Assembly (NCBI GenBank): GCA_034667465.1 | Contig: JAXDJV010000008.1 | Coordinates: 62,001 to 126,000, forward strand | Reading direction: 5' to 3' | Length of the DNA stretch: 64,000 nt | Origin: JAOBAU01 sp034667465 | GTDB taxonomy: Bacteria > Acidobacteriota > Thermoanaerobaculia > Gp7-AA8 | Part shown: piece by piece, positions 61,656-64,000 of the stretch | How the letters are laid out: every line of letters begins with the position of its first letter | Position numbering within the stretch: position 1 is the first letter of the stretch | Translations under genes and position numbers: made by a program | The notes under the pieces: generated by a model | Told to the model about the DNA's origin: nothing | Seen by the model: the letters and a program-made list of their open reading frames with translations, nothing else | Databases searched by the model: none

Positions 61656-62378
61656 ATGATCATCATGACTCCAAATAACCGTTTGCTCTCCCTCGTTGCG
61701 GCAGGTGCAATCGCCGGAACCGCGCTGCTGTCATCGACAGCAGGCGCGACCGTGGCGCAAGCGGTTCCGTTCGACGAAAAGGTCGATAACGCGGCCGGCA
61801 TCGTCCTCGGCAAAGTCGTCAGCACGCGCTCGCAGATGGATCCGAGCGGACGCTGGATCGTCACGTACTCGACGATGCGCGTCGAGAAAGCGATGAAGGG
61901 GCAGCCATCGAGCGAAGTCACGATCGTCATGCCAGGCGGCCACGTTGGAACTCTCAACCAGAGCACGATCGGCATCCCTGCATTTCGCGAAGGCGATGAG
62001 CGCGTCGTGTTCCTGAAGCAGACGAGGCTCGGACCAACCGTCCTCTACTTCGATCAGGGGGCGTACGACGTCGTGAAAGACGAGCGCGGTGAGCGGATCA
62101 TCACGCCGGTGCAGTCGGATGCGGTGCACATCGATACGCAGCGCGGAGTCGCGGTGGCATCCGAGGAACCGCGGACGCTGAAAGAGTTCGAAGGCGCGGT
62201 GGCGGCGGCGATCAAATCGCGTCCGCAGCGCGTCGAGATGGGCGCGGTGAACGAGCGCGCGCGTCAGCAGCAACAGAAGAACGGTTCCATCGCCGATTTT
62301 CTGCAGCGCAACAAAGTGGTGATCGCGATTGCCGCGATCGGCGCCGCGATCGCGATGTGGCAGCTGCTGCGGAAGTAG
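61656..62378 (+). CDS. Exported protein with C-terminal membrane anchor, unknown function
   Basis: A 240-residue protein. It has a signal-like N-terminus (LLSLVAAGAIAGTALLSSTAGATVAQA) and a C-terminal hydrophobic helix (VVIAIAAIGAAIAMWQLL) followed by RK. The central domain (DNAAGIVLGKVVSTRSQMDPSGRWIVTYSTMRVEKAMKG) looks like a beta-sandwich. A Gln-rich stretch (RARQQQQKNG) precedes the anchor. No known family recognised. ATG at 61656 or 61665 are alternatives, and the stop (TAG) shares its last base with repeat A4. Confidence 0.6.
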   Translation: MIIMTPNNRLLSLVAAGAIAGTALLSSTAGATVAQAVPFDEKVDNAAGIVLGKVVSTRSQMDPSGRWIVTYSTMRVEKAMKGQPSSEVTIVMPGGHVGTLNQSTIGIPAFREGDERVVFLKQTRLGPTVLYFDQGAYDVVKDERGERIITPVQSDAVHIDTQRGVAVASEEPRTLKEFEGAVAAAIKSRPQRVEMGAVNERARQQQQKNGSIADFLQRNKVVIAIAAIGAAIAMWQLLRK

Positions 62379-62433
62379 CCGGCACGGCCGGCCGCGTATG
62401 TGGCAGAGCCTTCGCGTCGTTTCCGATTCTGCC
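62378..62433. repeat. Palindromic repeat family A, copy A4 (convergent junction)
   Basis: gccggcacggccggccgcgtatgtggcagagcc...gattctgcc. It starts at the last base of a stop codon and lies between two convergent genes. It is somewhat shorter than A1. Confidence 0.85.
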
Positions 62434-62442
62434 AGTGACGGC

Positions 62443-63075
62443 TTACGACTCGACGATGCCGCGACGCGTCAGCTCATCGCGAAACCAGGCGACCGCTTCA
62501 TCGCGCTCGACGACGTCACGCAAGGTGATGGTCGTCGTGCCGCCGTCGCGCTCCGTCACTTCGATCGACGCCGGCAGCACGCGAAAGCTCTTCATCGAGT
62601 CCCAGCGATAACGTTTCGGGACTGCGAGATGAATGAGATGCGAGCGTCGCACGATCCCCTCGTCGTTCGCGACGAAGTTGCGAAATGTCCGCAGCCGCAG
62701 ATCGAAGATTCCGAAGAGCAGCAGCATCAGCGGCGCGATGAACGACAACACATAAAACGCGAAGTGATGTCGCTGCTGCAGTCGTGAAATCGCTTCGACG
62801 AACGCCATCACCGCGCCGGCGATCTCCACCCATCCGATCGCGCTGTGCGACGTCGTTCCTTTGCGGTGGTGAAGCTTCTCCGCGACGACGCTGCCGACGA
62901 GCAATCCGCCGGCGAGCAGCTCGAGCGTCGGCAGCACGATCGAGTGATGCTCGCCGGCGTCGCTCAGATGCGCGATCGCGGCGCTGATGAGCATCAGCGC
63001 GCCGGTCAGATGCTGGACGGTTTGAACGCGCTTCGCGCGTGCGAAACGTCTCGACTTGAATCGGAACTCGGACAT
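62443..63075 (-). CDS. Integral membrane protein of unknown function
   Basis: A 210-residue protein. A basic N-terminus (MSEFRFKSRRFARAKR) precedes several hydrophobic helices (LTGALMLISAAIAHL, LPTLELLAGGLLVGSVVAE, IGWVEIAGAVMAFV, FYVLSFIAPLMLLLFGIF), then a cytoplasmic domain (RTFRNFVANDEGIVRRSHLIHL ... TITLRDVVERDEAVAWF). I chose ATG at 63075: a TACCAT box lies 8 nt upstream, and no ribosome-binding site supports the longer upstream frame. No named family. Confidence 0.62.
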   Translation of the reverse strand: MSEFRFKSRRFARAKRVQTVQHLTGALMLISAAIAHLSDAGEHHSIVLPTLELLAGGLLVGSVVAEKLHHRKGTTSHSAIGWVEIAGAVMAFVEAISRLQQRHHFAFYVLSFIAPLMLLLFGIFDLRLRTFRNFVANDEGIVRRSHLIHLAVPKRYRWDSMKSFRVLPASIEVTERDGGTTTITLRDVVERDEAVAWFRDELTRRGIVES

Positions 63076-63083
63076 CGAGCGCG

Positions 63084-63089
63084 ATGGTA
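63084..63089 (-). promoter_or_regulatory. TACCAT box upstream of membrane protein
   Basis: TACCAT on the minus strand ends 8 nt before the ATG at 63075, fitting the TANNNT pattern seen at other starts. Confidence 0.35.
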
Positions 63090-63126
63090 ACGGATGACGG
63101 CATCGCTTTTGGATTGATGAGCTGCA

Positions 63127-63957
63127 ATGGCCTCCGACGAAGCGAAGAAAGGAGTGCAGCGCGCGCTTGATGACGACCAGCTCCTCATCTTCTATCAGCC
63201 CATTCACGAACTGGAGTCGCGACGCATCGTCAGCGCGGAAGCGTTGCTCCGCGCGCGCCGGGGGAATGGCGAGATCCGGAGTGGCGAGAAGCTCGCTGAA
63301 GCAGCCGAGGAGTCGGCGGCGATGTATGCGCTCGATTCGTGGCTCGTGCGCACCGCGTACGACGATGCCGCGCGCTGGCAGCGAACTTCACCTCACGTAC
63401 ACATCAACATCAACCTTTCGCCGCGCGAGTTTCAGGAAGGGAATCTCGTCGATCGACTCGACAAGCTGATCGCCGGCTGCGGCACCGACTGGCATCGCGT
63501 CAATCTCGAGATCACCGAAACGAGCTACATCGAAGATCCGAAAGAGACGATGCACATGCTCGACGAATTGAAAGAGCGCGGCATGCAGCTGTGGCTCGAC
63601 GACTTCGGCACCGGCCACTCATCGATCGAGCACGTGAAGCACTTCCCGCTCGACGGGCTGAAGATTCCGGGCGAGTTCGTGAAAGACATTCCGGACAACG
63701 AGCGCTCGTGCGCGATCACGAAGTCGATCATCGTACTGGCGCACGACGTCGGACTCGCGGTCATCGCCGAGGGAGTGGAGCGGGAGGAACAGCTCGAACT
63801 GCTGCGCGAGCTCGGCGCCGATTACGTGCAGGGATTTCTCTTCAGCCGGCCGATGCCGGTCGGCGAATTCGTCACGCGACTTTCGTCGCAGCCTCTTCTT
63901 CCGACGGACAGTAGAAGTCGCGGCGCTGATCGAGATCCTTCATCACGTTCTTCTTGA
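63127..63957 (+). CDS. Stand-alone EAL-domain protein
   Basis: A 276-residue protein with the EAL signature (SAEALLRAR), INLSPREF, EITETSY, LDDFGTGHSS, AEGVERE and QGFLFSRPMP. The DDFGTG loop is canonical, unlike the first EAL protein in the window. The usual LKID is LKIP here, so the conserved Asp after the Lys is missing; activity is uncertain. The last 25 residues (after SSQPL) look unrelated to EAL, and the final 86 nt overlap a convergent gene. Confidence 0.85.
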   Translation: MASDEAKKGVQRALDDDQLLIFYQPIHELESRRIVSAEALLRARRGNGEIRSGEKLAEAAEESAAMYALDSWLVRTAYDDAARWQRTSPHVHININLSPREFQEGNLVDRLDKLIAGCGTDWHRVNLEITETSYIEDPKETMHMLDELKERGMQLWLDDFGTGHSSIEHVKHFPLDGLKIPGEFVKDIPDNERSCAITKSIIVLAHDVGLAVIAEGVEREEQLELLRELGADYVQGFLFSRPMPVGEFVTRLSSQPLLPTDSRSRGADRDPSSRSS

Positions 63958-64000
63958 ACTGCTCCGGGCCGCCCTTCGCCGTCATCTCGGCGATGTAGTC
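63872..64000 (-). CDS. C-terminal end of an unidentified gene (cut by window edge)
   Basis: The last 42 codons of a minus-strand gene. The visible C-terminus (DYIAEMTAKGGPEQFKKNV...RRDFYCPSEEEAATKVA) is charged and helical. I do not recognise it. It overlaps the EAL gene end convergently. Confidence 0.5.
   Translation of the reverse strand, partial: DYIAEMTAKGGPEQFKKNVMKDLDQRRDFYCPSEEEAATKVA

Noticed and set aside
61656..62378. Calling the exported protein a known secretion or pilus component
   Set aside because: Only topology (signal and C-terminal helix) is visible; proximity to pilT is interrupted by an esterase and does not justify a function.

Overview
This 64 kb window comes from a GC-rich Gram-negative bacterium. 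The evidence is outer-membrane barrels, TonB, several lipoproteins, a sigma54 activator and type IV pilus ATPases. The gene mix (DUF6599 lipoprotein, Gly-rich TonB, Ser/Thr kinase with TPRs, GspE/PilB and PilT, REC-PilZ proteins) and the intergenic palindromic repeats remind me of Acidobacteriota, perhaps the Thermoanaerobaculia. That placement is inference, because no rRNA or other taxonomic marker is present. I found no tRNA, rRNA, CRISPR array, transposase or prophage.

Layout. 1-6730: an rRNA adenine-C2 methyltransferase running off the left edge, a small secreted protein, then an overlapping trio of periplasmic solute-binding protein, PAS histidine kinase and NtrC-type activator. 7048-17067: a complete chemosensory operon (response regulator, EAL phosphodiesterase, CheY, coiled-coil GAF protein, CheD, CheA, a 38-residue membrane peptide, MCP, CheW, CheR, a porin, CheB) with many start/stop overlaps. 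17084-28254: mostly minus strand, with an unusual zinc-ribbon SDR protein, an AbiE-type antitoxin with a wrecked toxin gene, a kinase-TPR protein, a glycoside hydrolase, PilB, a repeat-interrupted PNPOx-like gene and RlmI. 28289-42866: housekeeping and envelope genes (PepA, MoaC, MobA, cysteine desulfurase, PcnB, LepB, TonB, glutamate-semialdehyde dehydrogenase). 42909-54718: secreted and envelope proteins (FG-GAP protein, OMP, LmbE-like deacetylase, D-aminoacylase-like protein, transglutaminase, HGSNAT-like acyltransferase). 54752-64000: MerR-TPR, AlaS, RecX, a kinase-gene remnant, PilT, an esterase, a second EAL protein and a truncated unknown gene.

Functional threads. Signalling runs through the window: the chemosensory operon contains one EAL protein, another lies near the right edge, and a REC-PilZ protein and a possible PilZ-like protein could respond to c-di-GMP. 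PilB and PilT suggest twitching motility as one output.

Four families of short palindromic repeats (named A-D here) sit in most of the larger gaps. They supply stop codons to several genes, occupy convergent junctions like terminators, and have entered two genes: one copy helps destroy the AbiEii-type toxin, and another (96 nt) is read through in frame in a PNPOx-like gene. Several genes without a Shine-Dalgarno have a TANNNT-like box 6-9 nt before the start codon, suggesting leaderless transcripts.
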